Notes under the pieces: model-generated
The model's input: the letters and a program-made list of their open reading frames with translations, nothing else
The model's database searches: none
Told to the model about the DNA's origin: nothing
Shown: piece after piece, positions 62,667 through 64,000 of the stretch
Position numbering within the stretch: the stretch's first letter is position 1
Layout: every line of letters begins with the position of its first letter
Made by a program: the position numbers and the translations under genes
Source of the DNA: Clostridiaceae bacterium Marseille-Q4143
GTDB lineage: Bacteria > Bacillota > Clostridia > Lachnospirales > Lachnospiraceae
Length of the DNA stretch: 64,000 bases
Assembly (NCBI GenBank): GCA_018228645.1
Contig: CP073693.1
Span: 2,614,416 to 2,678,415, forward strand
Reading direction: 5' to 3'

Positions 62667-63353
62667 TTACAGTTCCGTTTCTTCGAGAAGCCGAAGACCT
62701 GCAGTGCTGGTGACCGGCAGGGAGAAGACAATGCCTCCTGCCGGGGAACCAATGCCGGCCCGTTCCATGATAGATTTCATAATCGCCTGTTTCTGGCTTG
62801 TTTTCACTACGATAAAAATCATTTCTTTTTCTTCCGCAAGGGAGATGCCAAGGAAACGTTTTGCATGTTCGGCACCTGTTCCTTTTGCATGGATGACGGT
62901 CCCGCCGGGCGCATTGGCGCTTCTGGCCGCATCCATAATAGTCTCAATATGTCCCCCATTTGCAATGGTTACCAAAAGTTCATAATCCGTGTTCTGCAAC
63001 GTGCTTTCCTCCTCAATCTCCATTGTCTGTCCCGCAGTGAGATACTGCAGGGTTTTTCTTCCGCCAATACTGGACAGAGGAATCAGAAATGCAATCCCTC
63101 TTCCCGGAACAGCGATATTCATTTTTTCATATAATTCTTTTTTCAAAGACTTCCATGTATCCCTGGTGAGCAGGGCAAAATAGACGGTCTTTTCTGTGGC
63201 TTCCAGACCGAGGGCATCCAGAATCGTATTGGAAGCAGTACCTGCAGCCATAGTAGATAATACAACTGTAATATGGTGTTCCTCAAAAAATGCCAGGTAT
63301 TTTTTCCGAAGTCCCCGGTTGGCAATGAGACCCATGAGAAAGATCTGATTCAT
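62667..63353 (-). CDS. Tandem PII-like (GlnB-fold) protein
   Basis: 228 residues made of two similar halves (about 1-108 and 118-228). Each half ends with a matching block: 'NIAVPGRGIAFLIPLSSIGG' in the first and 'GIGSPAGGIVFSLPVTSTAG' in the second, and each has a central 'VYFALLT' or 'IFIVVKT' strand followed by a helix. This is the duplicated ferredoxin-like fold of PII proteins, with no T-loop tyrosine visible. It precedes no glutamine gene; it lies just downstream of a DUF1538 membrane protein on the same strand, a pairing seen in other clostridia. Ligand unknown. Confidence 0.78.
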   Translation of the reverse strand: MNQIFLMGLIANRGLRKKYLAFFEEHHITVVLSTMAAGTASNTILDALGLEATEKTVYFALLTRDTWKSLKKELYEKMNIAVPGRGIAFLIPLSSIGGRKTLQYLTAGQTMEIEEESTLQNTDYELLVTIANGGHIETIMDAARSANAPGGTVIHAKGTGAEHAKRFLGISLAEEKEMIFIVVKTSQKQAIMKSIMERAGIGSPAGGIVFSLPVTSTAGLRLLEETEL

Positions 63354-63382
63354 AAGCGGCTCCTTTTTATAAAGTAATATGA

Positions 63383-64000
63383 TTACAGTTCGATAATGTC
63401 ATCATCTGCAAATTGATCCAGATAGGAGACAGCAGGTACCGGGATAAAAGAACCGGAGGTGCCGGAGCGGAAGCGGTAAATGGTGCCCAGTATCTGTATG
63501 GTGATGAGCGGTGTCATGGCTACCATGGCAACAATGCCGAAGGCATCACTAACGATATTTCCGCCAAGGGCATCGCAGGCTCCCATGGCAAAAGGAAGCA
63601 GGAAAGTAGCGGTCATGGGACCGGAAGCAACTCCGCCGGAGTCAAATGCGATGGCCGTGAAGATCTTCGGTACAAAGAAGGACAGGCAGAGGGCGATGGC
63701 GTATCCCGGAATGAGAAACCATAAAATGGAGATGCCGGTCAGTACACGGAGCATGGCAATTCCAACAGATGCTGCCACACCAAGAGACAGAGACATGCCC
63801 ATGGCCTGGCCGGAAATAGCACCGGAAGTAAGTTCTTCCACCTGATCCATCAAGACATAGACGGCCGGTTCTGCTTTTACGATAAAATATCCGATCATCA
63901 TACCGATAGGGATAAGAATCCAGTTGCAGGAAAGTCCGGCAATCTGCTGCCCCAGATAATTCCCGGCTGGCATAAATCCTACATTAACGCCGGTCATGAA
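63383..64000 (-). CDS. DUF1538 membrane protein, C-terminal part
   Basis: The frame is open to the right edge of the window, so the N-terminus lies outside; about 205 residues are visible. About five or six membrane segments, with 'FDSGGVASGPMTATFLLPFAMG' (split) and 'DAFGIVAMVAMTPLITIQILG' typical of the DUF1538 family, which usually has two such halves. The PII-like gene follows 29 bases later. DUF1538 resembles transport proteins, so PII-like control of transport is a reasonable guess. Confidence 0.82.
   Translation of the reverse strand, partial: FMTGVNVGFMPAGNYLGQQIAGLSCNWILIPIGMMIGYFIVKAEPAVYVLMDQVEELTSGAISGQAMGMSLSLGVAASVGIAMLRVLTGISILWFLIPGYAIALCLSFFVPKIFTAIAFDSGGVASGPMTATFLLPFAMGACDALGGNIVSDAFGIVAMVAMTPLITIQILGTIYRFRSGTSGSFIPVPAVSYLDQFADDDIIEL

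Overview
The window reads as a stretch of core chromosome from an anaerobic, spore-forming member of the Lachnospiraceae (Clostridia); Blautia, Dorea and Ruminococcus gnavus-like genera all fit, and I cannot name the genus. The reasons are gene content and order typical of that family: a nucleoside-salvage operon, ylxM-ffh-rpsP-khpA-rimM-trmD-rplS-lepB-rbgA-rnhB-yraN, DUF512-der-plsY-gpsA, tyrA-aroA, ATP-type pckA, two CotH-type kinases, a SleB-type hydrolase, SpoIID, T-box leaders and sigma-A promoters of the TTGACA-N17-TATAAT type. No rRNA, tRNA, insertion sequence, prophage or CRISPR array is visible.

Layout. 1-5140: nucleoside ABC permeases followed by deoD, deoC, cdd and deoB, which import nucleosides and feed ribose phosphates and bases to metabolism. 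5140-6499: the only long gene-poor stretch. It holds a decayed type II antitoxin remnant, a compact type I toxin-antitoxin locus (31-residue toxin, convergent antisense RNA with its own promoter and terminator, and a switchable leader) and a long structured RNA of unassigned family. 6500-13690: SRP, ribosome-maturation and signal-peptidase genes. 13710-22226: pgeF, nagBA, prs (minus strand), DUF512 protein, der, plsY, gpsA. 22258-28061: a PspA / zinc-ribbon / SPFH envelope module, a membrane protein, a homocysteine methyltransferase and a CotH protein. 28124-38910: ilvN-ilvC, two surface-polysaccharide-like membrane genes, metY, a leucine T-box and leuA, a SleB-type hydrolase, thrC.

38920-50874: pckA, cutC, 6S RNA, a SpoIID-domain gene, a YihY/BrkB gene, a phenylalanine T-box with pheST, a second CotH gene and queA. 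50932-57024: udk, a degenerate HPr-like protein, aroA and tyrA on the minus strand, and leuS. 57204-64000: an EF-G paralogue, a ClC channel, two small conserved unknowns, a cysteine/glycine-rich protein, a zinc-dependent phospholipase C-like protein, and a tandem PII-like protein beside a DUF1538 membrane protein that runs off the window.

Most of the window is ordinary housekeeping. The parts that reward a second look are the RNA-rich island at 5.5-6.5 kb, a signal peptidase I paralogue that has lost both catalytic residues beside an intact copy, an HPr-like protein without its phosphorylatable histidine, the cysteine/glycine-rich double-hydrophobic protein, and the tandem PII/DUF1538 pair.
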